NCBI RefSeq assembly: GCF_002583405.1
Contig: NZ_BCMJ01000003.1
Coordinates: 124,001 to 188,000 of the forward strand
Length of the DNA stretch: 64,000 bases
DNA from: Secundilactobacillus silagincola
GTDB taxonomy: Bacteria > Bacillota > Bacilli > Lactobacillales > Lactobacillaceae
Direction of reading: 5' to 3'
Positions 8,042-16,270 of the stretch are shown piece after piece. A program made the translations under genes and the position numbers. The notes beneath the pieces were generated by a model, which worked only from the letters and a program-made list of their open reading frames with translations, was not told where the DNA came from and did not search any database. Positions within the stretch are counted from its first letter, which is position 1; the number at the start of each line of letters is the position of its first letter.

Positions 8042-8965
8042 TTGAAAAAAGTATTGGCCATTATTGGGCCAACGGCGGTGGGTAAAACCGCTTTATCATT
8101 GGAATTAGCCAAACAATTTCACGGTGAAATTATTTCCGGCGATTCCATGCAAGTTTACCGTGGTTTGAATATTGGCACTGCAAAGATTATGCCTGCGGAA
8201 CGAGAAAATATTCCGCATTATTTAATTGATATCAGAAACATTGATGAGCGTTACTCAGTCGCCGATTTTGTGGCAGAAAGTCAACGTTTGATTGACGAAA
8301 TTTCCAATCGTGGTGGATTACCCATGGTAGTGGGCGGTACGGGTTTTTATCTAAAGGCACTACTGTATGATTTGAACCTTGGTGGTGACCATTTTGAGCC
8401 ATCAGAAAAAGTTAGGAATAAATGGCATGATTATGCAGCACAACACGGTCAGCAAGCGCTGTGGGATCATTTAAACCAGATTGATCCGGATGCAGCTCAA
8501 AATATTCCGGTCACCAATGAACGTCGGGTAGTACGTGCGTTAGAAGTTTACGAGCGAACGGGGACGTTATTTTCAAAACAGCAGACCGTCCTAAAACCAA
8601 GGTACGATGCGTATGTGATTGGGCTTAATACCGACCGGAGCAAAGTGTACGAACGAATTAACAAGCGAGTGGATCAAATGCTTGACGCAGGGTTAGTGGA
8701 TGAAGCACGTCGTTTATATGAGGCTGGGGGTGAGCAATGGCAGTCGGGGAAAGGCATTGGTTATCGGGAACTGTTTCCTTACTTTAAGGGTGAAATTTCA
8801 AAGGATAATGCCGTTGAGAAAATTAAACAGGATACCCGGCACTATGCAAAGCGGCAACTGACCTGGTTCCGACATCAAATTCCTGTACATTGGTACGATA
8901 TCATTGCTGATCCAGGCATCAAACGCGAGATTGGTACATCAGTTTCAGAGTGGCTTGAAAAATGA
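8042..8965 (+). CDS. miaA: tRNA dimethylallyltransferase
   Basis: A 307-residue enzyme that transfers a dimethylallyl group to N6 of A37 in tRNAs reading U-initial codons. It has the P-loop GPTAVGKTALS near the N-terminus, the substrate motif ISGDSMQVYRGLNIGTAK, and VVGGTGFYLKALLY. A TTG at 8042 is preferred because GTGGAG lies about 8 bases upstream; the earlier GTG at 8033 overlaps that site. The stop codon is immediately followed by the GlnR operator, so miaA ends where glnRA control begins. Confidence 0.93.
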   Translation: MKKVLAIIGPTAVGKTALSLELAKQFHGEIISGDSMQVYRGLNIGTAKIMPAERENIPHYLIDIRNIDERYSVADFVAESQRLIDEISNRGGLPMVVGGTGFYLKALLYDLNLGGDHFEPSEKVRNKWHDYAAQHGQQALWDHLNQIDPDAAQNIPVTNERRVVRALEVYERTGTLFSKQQTVLKPRYDAYVIGLNTDRSKVYERINKRVDQMLDAGLVDEARRLYEAGGEQWQSGKGIGYRELFPYFKGEISKDNAVEKIKQDTRHYAKRQLTWFRHQIPVHWYDIIADPGIKREIGTSVSEWLEK

Positions 8966-8982
8966 TGTGATAAAACATGACA
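8966..8982 (+). promoter_or_regulatory. GlnR operator
   Basis: TGTGATAAAACATGACA exactly fits the GlnR/TnrA consensus TGTNA-N7-TNACA. It lies just upstream of the glnR -35 box, the normal autoregulatory position. Confidence 0.88.
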
Positions 8983-8989
8983 TGAAGTG

Positions 8990-9017
8990 TTGACAGGCAA
9001 ACAGATAGTGGTATGAT
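8990..9017 (+). promoter_or_regulatory. glnRA promoter
   Basis: A perfect -35 TTGACA (8990-8995) and TATGAT -10 (9012-9017) are 16 bases apart. A TGG immediately before the -10 gives an extended -10. Confidence 0.85.
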
Positions 9018-9044
9018 TAAACATATTAGAGGGAGGTGAGTGCA

Positions 9045-9428
9045 ATGGCAGAAAAAGAACTACAGCGATCTAAGTCAGTTTTGCCAATTGGTACAGTCAT
9101 GAAGTTAACCGATTTGACTGCTCGTCAGATTCGTTATTATGAAGAACAAGAATTGGTGATTCCACAACGAACCGACGGAAACCGGCGGATGTATTCTTTA
9201 AACGATATTGATAAGTTGCTCGAAATCAAAGATTATTTGGATGACGGTATCAATATGGCTGGCATCAAAGCAATTTATGCGCAGCAGAAGAAGCGAGCTG
9301 ATGATATGAAGAACGAATCGTTGACTGATAGTGATGTTCGTCGGATTTTGCATGATGAATTTCTCAATATCAGCGGTTTCGAACCTAATTCTGGTCCTTC
9401 ATTGCATTCACAGCGACCTCTAAAATAA
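9045..9428 (+). CDS. glnR: Nitrogen repressor GlnR, MerR family
   Basis: A 127-residue MerR-type regulator. The N-terminal winged helix reads GTVMKLTDLTARQIRYYEEQ followed by GNRRMYS. The C-terminal tail is the short region which in B. subtilis GlnR senses feedback-inhibited glutamine synthetase. It represses glnRA and ammonium or glutamine uptake genes when nitrogen is plentiful. ATG 9045 is chosen because GGGAGG ends 9 bases earlier; the in-frame GTG at 9036 overlaps the site. It sits 48 bases before glnA with a perfect operator upstream. Confidence 0.95.
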   Translation: MAEKELQRSKSVLPIGTVMKLTDLTARQIRYYEEQELVIPQRTDGNRRMYSLNDIDKLLEIKDYLDDGINMAGIKAIYAQQKKRADDMKNESLTDSDVRRILHDEFLNISGFEPNSGPSLHSQRPLK

Positions 9429-9476
9429 CCACAATTACTGACTGTTAACACAATCTATCATTCAAGGAGCGATTTT

Positions 9477-10817
9477 ATGCCAAAACACGATTACACCAAA
9501 GACGATATTCGTCAAATGGCTAAGGACGAGAATGTTCAATTTTTACGGTTAATGTTTACGGATCTGTTTGGAACGATTAAGAATGTTGAAGTACCAATTT
9601 CTCAATTGGAAAAACTACTCGACAACAAGTTAATGTTTGATGGTTCTTCAATCGACGGTTTCGTCCGCATTGAAGAAAGTGATATGTATCTGTATCCTGA
9701 CTTATCAACTTGGATGATTTTCCCTTGGAGTAGTGATCGTGGTAAAATCGCACGTGTCATTTGTGAAGTTTACACGACAGAAAACAAACCGTTTGCTGGT
9801 GATCCACGTAACAACTTGATTCGTGTGTTGGATGATATGCGTAAAGCTGGTTTCACCGACTTTAACATTGGACCAGAACCAGAATTCTTCCTATTTAAGA
9901 TGGATGATAATGGTAAACCAACTACTGATTTAAACGATCAAGGATCATACTTTGATATGGCACCAATGGACATGGGTGAAAATTGCCGGCGTGAAATTGT
10001 GTTAACCCTTGAAGACATGGGCTTTGATGTCGAAGCTGCTCACCATGAAGTGGCACCTGGTCAACATGAAATTGATTTCAAGTACGCTGATGCACTACAT
10101 GCTGCTGATAACATTCAGACTTTCAAATTGGTTGTAAAGACGGTTGCACGTAAGTTTGGTCTTTACGCAACCTTCATGCCAAAACCATTAGCTGGTATTA
10201 ACGGTTCAGGGATGCATCTGAACATGTCACTCTTCCATAAAGATGGTAACGCCTTTTACGATGAAAAAGGTGATTTGCAATTATCACAGGATGCTTACTA
10301 CTTCTTAGGTGGTTTGCTGAAGCATGCACGTAGCTTTACAGCTATCTGCAACCCAACTGTTAACTCGTACAAGCGGTTAGTTCCAGGTTATGAAGCACCA
10401 GTCTATGTTGCATGGTCAGGTTCAAACCGTTCACCATTGATCCGGGTACCAAGTTCTCGTGGTTTATCAACTCGTCTTGAACTCCGGAGTGTTGACCCAA
10501 CCGCTAACCCATATCTAGCCATTGCTGCTGTTTTGGAAGCCGGCTTAGACGGTTTAAAGAACAAGATCGTGCCTGAGAAGAGTGTTGATCGTAACATCTA
10601 TCGGATGGATGACAAAGAACGTAGTGACAGTCATATCACTAATTTGCCTGATACATTACACAACGCACTTAAGGACTTATCTGCTGATGAAGTGATGCGT
10701 AAAGCTATGGGTCCACATCTATATCCTAGCTTTATTGAAGCTAAGAACTTGGAATACGATGCTTATCGTACTCAAGTTTCTAAGTGGGAACGCGATCAGT
10801 ACCTCGAATTATATTAA
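9477..10817 (+). CDS. glnA: Glutamine synthetase, type I
   Basis: A 446-residue enzyme making glutamine from glutamate, ammonia and ATP. Length fits the short GSI-alpha form of Firmicutes, which lacks the adenylylation insert. Conserved pieces include FDGSSIDGF, the Glu-rich metal site [20 protein letters not shown], the glutamate flap segment [17 protein letters not shown], and the ATP-binding NRSPLIRVP. In this form, activity is controlled by feedback and by interaction with GlnR. It is co-transcribed with glnR and followed by a hairpin. Confidence 0.97.
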   Translation: MPKHDYTKDDIRQMAKDENVQFLRLMFTDLFGTIKNVEVPISQLEKLLDNKLMFDGSSIDGFVRIEESDMYLYPDLSTWMIFPWSSDRGKIARVICEVYTTENKPFAGDPRNNLIRVLDDMRKAGFTDFNIGPEPEFFLFKMDDNGKPTTDLNDQGSYFDMAPMDMGENCRREIVLTLEDMGFDVEAAHHEVAPGQHEIDFKYADALHAADNIQTFKLVVKTVARKFGLYATFMPKPLAGINGSGMHLNMSLFHKDGNAFYDEKGDLQLSQDAYYFLGGLLKHARSFTAICNPTVNSYKRLVPGYEAPVYVAWSGSNRSPLIRVPSSRGLSTRLELRSVDPTANPYLAIAAVLEAGLDGLKNKIVPEKSVDRNIYRMDDKERSDSHITNLPDTLHNALKDLSADEVMRKAMGPHLYPSFIEAKNLEYDAYRTQVSKWERDQYLELY

Positions 10818-10845
10818 TGAATCTCTGATTTTTTAAAAATGACGG

Positions 10846-10890
10846 ATAGCCTGTTTACCAGTCGATATGATTGGTAGACAGGCTATTTTG
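10846..10890 (+). terminator. Terminator after glnA
   Basis: ATAGCCTGTTTACCA pairs with TGGTAGACAGGCTAT around an 11-base loop, followed by a short TTTTG tract. The short T-run may allow some read-through. Confidence 0.7.
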
Positions 10891-11054
10891 ACGGTTAAAT
10901 AACAGTTTAGCGGTTCTTCTGGGTGCTGTGCAGTTGCTAGGGATGAAGATTTCTTTTAAATATCGACTTTTTCTTTAAAACTGCTTTATTAATCGTAAAT
11001 TATCATTTAAGATTAAGTATATACAGCGAGAAATAACAATCGAGGGATAAATAT

Positions 11055-11942
11055 ATGCCGAATAATAATGAAGAAACAAATCAGGAAGTAACGCCGGGTC
11101 AGGCTCAGCTTGATTCGTCACTTACTCAAAAAATTAAATACTTGCAGACACTGCAGTCCGCGTTACATGAACACGATGATCGTCAGATTTATGAATTGAT
11201 CGATAAGCCACGTTATGATCGTGAAGTTAAGAAATCGAGATCGACAACTAAGACTCAGAATTTGGCGGACTTGGTAGCCGATGATCATGAACAACTCAGT
11301 CATTATTTAAGTGAGAATTTAATCGATTATCTCGGAAAAACTTACCCATTTTTCTATTATGATGAAGTTCGTAATGGTGAGTTTGATATCTACTTTGGTA
11401 ATTGGTGGGATCGCCGTAAGTTTGGTAAATTGGACGTCTTAAATGTTGCCTTTGAATTTGACGAAACTGAATATGGTAAGCTGAAACGCTCCTTTGAGTT
11501 GGATGCGCTTAATCAGCGTTACAATACCGATAATATCGCTGAGATTTCTGCTAACAGCGCTCAGCTTCAAAAACTCATTGATGGTCAGGATGAACGTGAC
11601 CACCAAAAAGAAACGCTTCGCCAGCAGCTTAAAGAGGTTAGTCAAAAGAGCACGTTGCCATGGGATTCTGGTAAAGTTAAAGAAGAACGTCAAACCATTG
11701 TGGATCAGTTGTCAAAATTAGCTGATGATGACGAAGAAGCAATCAATGCTAATAAGAAGATCAAGGAAAACGATGAAAAAATTCTGAGTCTGTCAAAAGA
11801 AGATACCATTTTGACGTATGAGAAACAGAGCATTCAGCAAAGATTTGAAGATTTTTCACACTTTGAATCTCATAATCAAAGTTTGTATACGGACTACCTG
11901 ACGAGTTTGATTGGTAAAGGGCAGGTGAATGTTGATGATTAA
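11055..11942 (+). CDS. Unknown coiled-coil protein, first gene of a three-gene cluster
   Basis: A 295-residue soluble, acidic protein that I do not recognise. Residues 1-80 are charged and Gln-rich. About residues 95-145 form a compact region rich in aromatics (TYPFFYYDEVRNGEFDIYFG, then WWDRRKFG). Residues 150-280 are predicted coiled coil with many Glu, Lys and Gln. There is no signal peptide or membrane segment. The next gene begins within its last codons, so the two are translationally coupled. Coiled-coil content can attract spurious SbcC/Smc similarity; no nucleotide-binding motif is present. Confidence 0.7.
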   Translation: MPNNNEETNQEVTPGQAQLDSSLTQKIKYLQTLQSALHEHDDRQIYELIDKPRYDREVKKSRSTTKTQNLADLVADDHEQLSHYLSENLIDYLGKTYPFFYYDEVRNGEFDIYFGNWWDRRKFGKLDVLNVAFEFDETEYGKLKRSFELDALNQRYNTDNIAEISANSAQLQKLIDGQDERDHQKETLRQQLKEVSQKSTLPWDSGKVKEERQTIVDQLSKLADDDEEAINANKKIKENDEKILSLSKEDTILTYEKQSIQQRFEDFSHFESHNQSLYTDYLTSLIGKGQVNVDD

Positions 11943-12867
11943 CGAGAATGATCCATCGACGCTAAGTACAAGCGGCAGATTACTATCCTACAATAATGCA
12001 GTTAAAGAGGGATTAAAGATTGGTCAGCAATTCACCGAACTAATGGACCAACTGATCAATACTAAGGATCCTAAAGAATTGGTGGCTGCCGCACAAACGT
12101 TATCGGTTTTTGAACTTGACAGCGATTACGTGACTTTTCCTCACCAGTACAATAATGCCGATTACTATTTGGTCTTTATGAGCCGATTGCTTGAATTACA
12201 TGACCAAGGCGAAGCAATCACCTTAGACTCGCACGAGGACAATCAGCACTTAACTCAGCAAATTTCAGCGTTAGGTGATCTGGGTGTGTTTGCTTTTGTG
12301 TCAGCTAATGACAATACTGGTGGCGTTTACTATCAAGATAAAGTCACGGGTGAAACACTGTTTTACCTGAATCTCAAACGTCGAATGATGCGTATTAATA
12401 GTAGTGCGATTACAAAATTGTTTATTGAAACGTATGCGGACAAGCTTGAAAAAGAACATTTACTGTCGGCAACTGACTTGTTAATTGCATTTGGGCAAGC
12501 GCTTAAAACTGACTTCGGCTTCGATGTTGACTTCAACTTGTTAGATACAAGTAATAACGAATTTTACGCCTTTCAAACTAGTAATCTATCCGGCGAAATC
12601 GTCGATAAACTATTTGTGGCTGCGGCATCAGAAAATTACATGTTGAAGCACGATAAAGACGGTGCGGTGTTGGAATTGGCGCCAGACCTCAAGCTTAAGA
12701 TAGCCAGTCATAACGCAACTGGGGGAGCAGCCTGGGGACTGTATGTTTCTGATGAAGATCAGACGGTTTCCTGGTTCAAAGTTTTGTTAGAATATCCTTT
12801 CTTGCGTAAGTGGTATCTTGAAAATATTGATGACTTGCAGATTCGTTCAGACAACTTAGTTTTTTAG
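11935..12867 (+). CDS. Unknown protein, second gene of the cluster
   Basis: A 310-residue acidic soluble protein without signal peptide or membrane segments, of unrecognised family. It appears to have two halves: residues 1-165 with a mixed pattern ending LFYLNLKRRMMRINSSA, and residues 170-310 containing DLLIAFGQALKTDFGFDVDFN and a C-terminal aromatic region WFKVLLEYPFLRKWYLENID. ATG 11935 is preferred over 11929 because of spacing from the AGG at 11923-11925. It overlaps the upstream stop codon and ends 10 bases before the next gene. A role together with its neighbours is inferred from position only. Confidence 0.7.
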   Translation: MINENDPSTLSTSGRLLSYNNAVKEGLKIGQQFTELMDQLINTKDPKELVAAAQTLSVFELDSDYVTFPHQYNNADYYLVFMSRLLELHDQGEAITLDSHEDNQHLTQQISALGDLGVFAFVSANDNTGGVYYQDKVTGETLFYLNLKRRMMRINSSAITKLFIETYADKLEKEHLLSATDLLIAFGQALKTDFGFDVDFNLLDTSNNEFYAFQTSNLSGEIVDKLFVAAASENYMLKHDKDGAVLELAPDLKLKIASHNATGGAAWGLYVSDEDQTVSWFKVLLEYPFLRKWYLENIDDLQIRSDNLVF

Positions 12868-12877
12868 AGGTGATATA

Positions 12878-13375
12878 TTGACGTTAGATTTAGCTAATTT
12901 ATTACAAACTGCTATTCAACGGCGTAATCAGTTTAATTACGAGCATCAGGTTGCAGTGAGTCCTGAAGAGGGGTTACGGGTTGATTACGTGGCATTGCAC
13001 GTCTCGTTAGGTCATTTAGCCGATTTAATGGGTTGGTTTAAGTTGGGACAAGAAAAGCCTGCTATTTCACCTGATGGGCTGCTTAAAGCATACGTTGAGG
13101 TGATTGACCATACCTTTCAAGTTGCTGCTAGGCAGACGTGGTCTCACTTAATTGTGATGACACCGGATGATTTAGAGGCTTTAAAGCAAAAACGGCCGGC
13201 TAAGAGTTTAAGCCAACAATACTTGGCAATTTCTCATTTTATTGATCAGTCGTTTTTTGATCGGCAGCAAGCGGCCTTCCAACATGCTTGGCATTTGATT
13301 TTAAAATGGGGATTTGTTGATTTAGGTTTCACTGAGGAACAAATCCAAACCGCTTACTTAAAAACTAATAAATAA
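12878..13375 (+). CDS. dUTPase-2/MazG-like all-alpha protein with degenerate metal site
   Basis: A 165-residue protein from a TTG start behind AGAGGTGA. Its shape matches the dimeric dUTP diphosphatase family: an N-terminal helix (LANLLQTAIQRRNQFN), then SLGHLADLMGWFK where dUTPases have ELGELANExxxFK, then LKAYVEVIDHTF where they have EEYVDxLHF, and a closing GFTEEQIQTAYLKTNK. By eye, the four acidic metal ligands (E, E, E, D) are mostly replaced (S, H, A, E), so hydrolysis is doubtful. It is the last gene of the 11-13.4 kb cluster and is followed by a terminator. Family call is moderate; activity is unknown. Confidence 0.6.
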   Translation: MTLDLANLLQTAIQRRNQFNYEHQVAVSPEEGLRVDYVALHVSLGHLADLMGWFKLGQEKPAISPDGLLKAYVEVIDHTFQVAARQTWSHLIVMTPDDLEALKQKRPAKSLSQQYLAISHFIDQSFFDRQQAAFQHAWHLILKWGFVDLGFTEEQIQTAYLKTNK

Positions 13376-13378
13376 AAG

Positions 13379-13420
13379 AAAAGGGATTGTTTATCCAACT
13401 CGATAAACAATCCCTTTTTT
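13379..13420. terminator. Bidirectional terminator after the three-gene cluster
   Basis: AAAAGGGATTGTTTATC pairs perfectly with GATAAACAATCCCTTTT around a 6-base loop, with T-runs in both directions. It serves the cluster and the convergent small gene. Confidence 0.92.
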
Positions 13421-13434
13421 GAATCTAAAAACGA

Positions 13435-13593
13435 TTAACTAATGTGAAGTAATTTGAAAAATAATTGCACGTAAGCGCGCTTCGGTGATGAACCTAAATG
13501 CTTTGACTGAGCACGCTGACGACTTGCGCTGAGATACAATTCCCATACGCCTGCAAATACAAACAAGCCGATAATAAATGAGATGAAAATCAT
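13435..13593 (-). CDS. 52-residue membrane peptide of unknown function
   Basis: The encoded peptide starts MIFISFIIGLFVFAGVWELY, a single transmembrane helix, followed by a basic Ser/Gln/Lys-rich tail ending in a short amphipathic stretch (YVQLFFKLLHIS). Coding potential is supported by GGGGGGA 6 bases before the ATG, a well-spaced promoter upstream and a shared terminator 15 bases after the stop. The positive tail suggests an N-out, C-in orientation. No family is recognised. It could be a small membrane regulator or toxin-like peptide, but no antitoxin RNA or partner is visible. Confidence 0.6.
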   Translation of the reverse strand: MIFISFIIGLFVFAGVWELYLSASRQRAQSKHLGSSPKRAYVQLFFKLLHIS

Positions 13594-13637
13594 CGCAATC
13601 CCCCCATAAACTTAGATTTCAATTACGTTACAAGTAC

Positions 13638-13666
13638 ATTATGGTTTTATGACATCGAATTTGCAA
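13638..13666 (-). promoter_or_regulatory. Putative promoter of the 52-residue peptide gene
   Basis: On the minus strand, TTGCAA (13661-13666) and CATAAT (13638-13643) are 17 bases apart and 45 bases before the start codon. Confidence 0.55.
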
Positions 13667-13823
13667 GTTATTTTATTCAAAAAGTTTGGGTGTACAGACA
13701 ATTGGTTGAGAGGGGCAGATACCTCTTAAAACATTATTTGTATCGTACAATAACACGTCAGTAAAGCATCTTTATTGACGCTGATTTTATCCATTAAAAT
13801 TAATTTTAATTGATAAAAATTTG
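13667..13823. other. Intergenic stretch without a recognised gene
   Basis: AT-rich DNA between the 52-residue gene promoter and the tRNA-Arg terminator. I see no ORF with a ribosome binding site and no repeat. With its flanking sites it forms a gap of about 320 bases between annotated genes. Confidence 0.5.
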
Positions 13824-13890
13824 CAAAAAAAATTCTAGGTAAACTAAATCCACGTGATCAAAACAATCATCACTGGTAGTTTACCTAGAA
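13824..13890 (-). terminator. Long terminator hairpin after tRNA-Arg
   Basis: The perfect 14-bp arms TTCTAGGTAAACTA (13833-13846) and TAGTTTACCTAGAA (13877-13890) enclose a 30-base partly paired loop. On the minus strand the hairpin ends in a run of eight T, downstream of the tRNA 3' end. Confidence 0.8.
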
Positions 13891-13914
13891 AAGACTAATC
13901 GTTTAATTAAATAG

Positions 13915-13988
13915 TGCGGCAAGAGAGATTCGAACCCTCGACCTACGGTTTAGAAGACCGTTGCTCTATCCAGCTGAGCTATTGCCGC
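13915..13988 (-). tRNA. tRNA-Arg (UCU anticodon)
   Basis: The minus strand folds into a full cloverleaf: acceptor GCGGCAA/TTGCCGC, D arm GCTC/GAGC, anticodon stem ACGGT/ACCGT with loop CTTCTAA (anticodon TCT, reads AGA), T arm GAGGG-TTCGAAT-CTCTC, and discriminator A. CCA is not encoded. Confidence 0.96.
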
Positions 13989-14426
13989 ATAACAATGAAA
14001 CAACACGTATAATTATATGTGAATAGTGGGGTTAAGTCAATCACAAAAGCGATTTATTGGTGACTAAAACTAATATTTATTCGATTCTGATGTCAGCAAT
14101 TATTAAATCAGTTTTTCCAACTGTGTTTTAGCGATAGCTTAAAGAAAGCTGGACAAATTTCCAATATATTTAAATAATTGGTAGCGTTTTCTTACAATTT
14201 AATCGAATACAATTGAAATACTGTAGCACTCCTGATAAAATAGGGACAAGTTGATCAGCTGGAATTAATCATACTTTTGGAGGAGTATTGTTTAATTTCA
14301 GATTCTAATTTTTTGATTGACTAAACGTATCAGATTAGATATTTGTACGGAATAGGCAGTTATATTTCAGTGAAGTGATTTGATTAATGGAGGGACGTCA
14401 CTTTTATTAAAGGATGGGGAAACGTT
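13989..14426. other. 438-base non-coding gap upstream of the AP2 gene
   Basis: AT-rich sequence between tRNA-Arg and the AP2-domain gene. A GGAGGAG at 14279-14285 precedes only a 6-codon frame. TGGTAGCGTTTTCT near 14180 is one base off a catabolite response element and has no obvious promoter partner. No gene or repeat is supported. Confidence 0.5.
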
Positions 14427-14918
14427 ATGAGTAGAATGATTGAGATGAAAGGCAAGCACTTTGGTCGTTTGACAGTAATTCGCCAAAACGGTCAGGATCC
14501 AAAGAATGCTGATTTATTGTGGGAATGTCGTTGCAGCTGCGGCAATATCGTTACAGTGGATGGTTCACGTCTCCGTGGAGGCTATGTCAGAAGCTGCGGT
14601 TGTTTGCGTCGGGAACTAGCGCGTGAACGATATACAAAAAATGAGGGCTTCACCAAAAACATGGGAAATCCGCAGAATTTACGCACTAGTGATGGCATTA
14701 TGGTTTCTTCTATTAAAGAGTCTCAGCGCAACACATCTGGGGTGGTCGGAGTTTCCTATGATAAGACCACGGATCGTTGGTTGGCTCGTTTGATGTATCA
14801 GGGACACTATGTGTTGCTTAAAAGCTTTGAAACTAAGGCAGAAGCAATTGATGCACGCAAAGAAGCAGAAAAAGTATATTGGCATAAATCAAAAAAGAAC
14901 CCACAAACAGCTATGTAG
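14427..14918 (+). CDS. Orphan AP2-domain DNA-binding protein with N-terminal zinc motif
   Basis: A 163-residue protein. Residues 8-62 carry GKHFGRLTVI followed by the Cys pattern CRCSCGN and SCGC, a likely zinc-binding module seen in phage and mobile-element proteins. Residues about 101-155 form an AP2 fold: GVVGVSYDKTTDRWLARL, then a Lys/Ala-rich helix ending EAEKVYW. In related proteins this pair often accompanies an HNH homing nuclease; no HNH motif is present. No phage genes lie nearby. It stands alone with a long upstream gap and its own terminator, so it is probably a domesticated or stranded mobile-element gene. Confidence 0.8.
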   Translation: MSRMIEMKGKHFGRLTVIRQNGQDPKNADLLWECRCSCGNIVTVDGSRLRGGYVRSCGCLRRELARERYTKNEGFTKNMGNPQNLRTSDGIMVSSIKESQRNTSGVVGVSYDKTTDRWLARLMYQGHYVLLKSFETKAEAIDARKEAEKVYWHKSKKNPQTAM

Positions 14919-14964
14919 AATTGAGTAAAAAATTGGGTTAATACAACTGACTATTGGTTACATC

Positions 14965-14997
14965 AAAAAGAGCGCTGAATGTTCAGCGTTCTTTTTT
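14965..14997. terminator. Bidirectional terminator between AP2 and YbjQ genes
   Basis: AAAGAGCGCTGAA pairs with TTCAGCGTTCTTT around a 2-base centre, with A-run and T-run flanks. It serves the two convergent genes. Confidence 0.88.
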
Positions 14998-15021
14998 AGT
15001 TTAAAGATTGAAAATTTAAAT

Positions 15022-15351
15022 CTAGTTTTGATGAGTGAATTTAACAGCTGTACCATATGCGGCAACGGACTGCATGTCAGTACCGATTGAACCGGAGTCA
15101 AAGCGCATCATGACCACGGCATCTGCACCAAGTTCAACGGCGTTTTGTCTCAGTCGTTCAATCGCCACGTCTCTGGCCTCAATCAACATTTTGGTATAGT
15201 CTTTAATCTCACCACCAACGATGTTTTTCAGGCCCGCGCCAATATTTCTGACAACGTTTTTTGACTGCGTGGTTAAGCCAAAAACTTCACCAATAATTTC
15301 GTATTCTTTACCAGGAATTTGCTCAGTTGTTGTGACAATAATTTCTGACAC
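15022..15351 (-). CDS. YbjQ/UPF0145 family protein
   Basis: A 109-residue protein matching the YbjQ heavy-metal-binding-domain family in length and pattern: N-terminal [12 protein letters not shown], the central [31 protein letters not shown] region, [22 protein letters not shown], and a closing YGTAVKF. Family members form ring-shaped oligomers; no biochemical role is established. It lies downstream of biotin ligase on the same strand, with a 60-base gap containing its own GGGGG site, so it may be independently expressed. Confidence 0.88.
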   Translation of the reverse strand: MSEIIVTTTEQIPGKEYEIIGEVFGLTTQSKNVVRNIGAGLKNIVGGEIKDYTKMLIEARDVAIERLRQNAVELGADAVVMMRFDSGSIGTDMQSVAAYGTAVKFTHQN

Positions 15352-15411
15352 GTGAATACCCCCTTTATTTGAAGTCAGTGTATCATGAATGATTCGAAAA
15401 TACCAAATTGA

Positions 15412-16179
15412 TCAGAGTAAAATCTTCGTAACTTCACCAGCCCGAATGATGCGCTTCTTGGCAGTGGCTTCATCAACGATAACTAACTGACCTAAGGCAT
15501 CGACATCAATGACTTTGCCGGTTACTGAAGAGTGTCCAATTTGCATTTGAATTCGCTTATTCATCAGGATCAAAAGACGCTTATATTCACCAATAAATTT
15601 CGAATTGGTATAGGTGGTGCTTGAGTAATATAGATTGCTGGCTAATTCAATTAAAAAGTTTGTACGATCAAATGGCGTAGGTGGTTGTATGAGCAGATTT
15701 CCAGCAATTGTTTCAAGTTCTTGAGGAAAATTAGGCTGGTATAAGTTGATGCCAACACCGATAATTACTGACTGGTTGGCACCTTGCTCTACTAGTATGC
15801 CAGCAACTTTACGGTTGTTTAGATAAATATCATTGACCCATTTAACCTGAACTGAAAGGTTAAAGCATTTTTTGCTCGCTTTGACGATGGCCATTGCCAG
15901 ACTCGTAGTAAATAGGCCAGTTTTTTCAGGCTCAACGGTTAAGCTTGGTAAAACCAATGAAAAATAGAGACCACCAGCGGACGAGTAAAAGCGACGAGCA
16001 CGCTTGCCGACACCGGCCGTTTGCTGGTCAGCCCATATCAAACAGGGATTTTGGATGGTCTCTTGCTGGGCTAATGTTTTTGCATATTGATTGGTTGAAC
16101 CGATTGAGTCAACGTGCAATAAGCTGATTTTAGTTTTCGTTCGATCGCGTAACTTGTTTTCAATATCCCCGTCGTTCAT
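15412..16179 (-). CDS. birA: Biotin--[acetyl-CoA-carboxylase] ligase, class I (no HTH)
   Basis: A 255-residue enzyme that activates biotin with ATP and attaches it to the biotin carboxyl carrier protein. Visible parts are IGSTNQYAKTLA, the biotinoyl-AMP loop QQTAGVGKRARRFYSS (a divergent form of GRGRRGR), GGLYFSLVLP, KWVNDIYLNNRKVAGILVE, and the C-terminal SH3-like domain. The DNA-binding domain of bifunctional BirA is absent, so it should not repress transcription. It is divergent from the fab/acc operon, whose accB product is its substrate. GGAGG precedes the ATG. Confidence 0.92.
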   Translation of the reverse strand: MNDGDIENKLRDRTKTKISLLHVDSIGSTNQYAKTLAQQETIQNPCLIWADQQTAGVGKRARRFYSSAGGLYFSLVLPSLTVEPEKTGLFTTSLAMAIVKASKKCFNLSVQVKWVNDIYLNNRKVAGILVEQGANQSVIIGVGINLYQPNFPQELETIAGNLLIQPPTPFDRTNFLIELASNLYYSSTTYTNSKFIGEYKRLLILMNKRIQMQIGHSSVTGKVIDVDALGQLVIVDEATAKKRIIRAGEVTKILL

Positions 16180-16241
16180 TGTTTTACCTCCAAGATGTGA
16201 TTATTATAACATATATCATTTTAGTCATCATTTGGTTAATT

Positions 16242-16260
16242 AGTTTGATAATCAAACTAT
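16242..16260. promoter_or_regulatory. Putative FabT operator
   Basis: TAGTTTGATAATCAAACTA is a perfect 9+1+9 palindrome matching the known FabT core TTTGATnATCAAA. It lies in the birA-fabZ divergent region, closer to birA and about 80 bases upstream of the best fab promoter. Confidence 0.78.
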
Positions 16261-16270
16261 TAAAACGATT

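Noticed and set aside
14178-14191. Catabolite response element upstream of the AP2 gene
   Set aside because: One mismatch at a conserved end base, no promoter alignment, and about 240 bases from the gene.
14279-14310. Leader peptide after GGAGGAG upstream of the AP2 gene
   Set aside because: The TTG frame is only 6 codons before a stop and has no attenuator-like structure.
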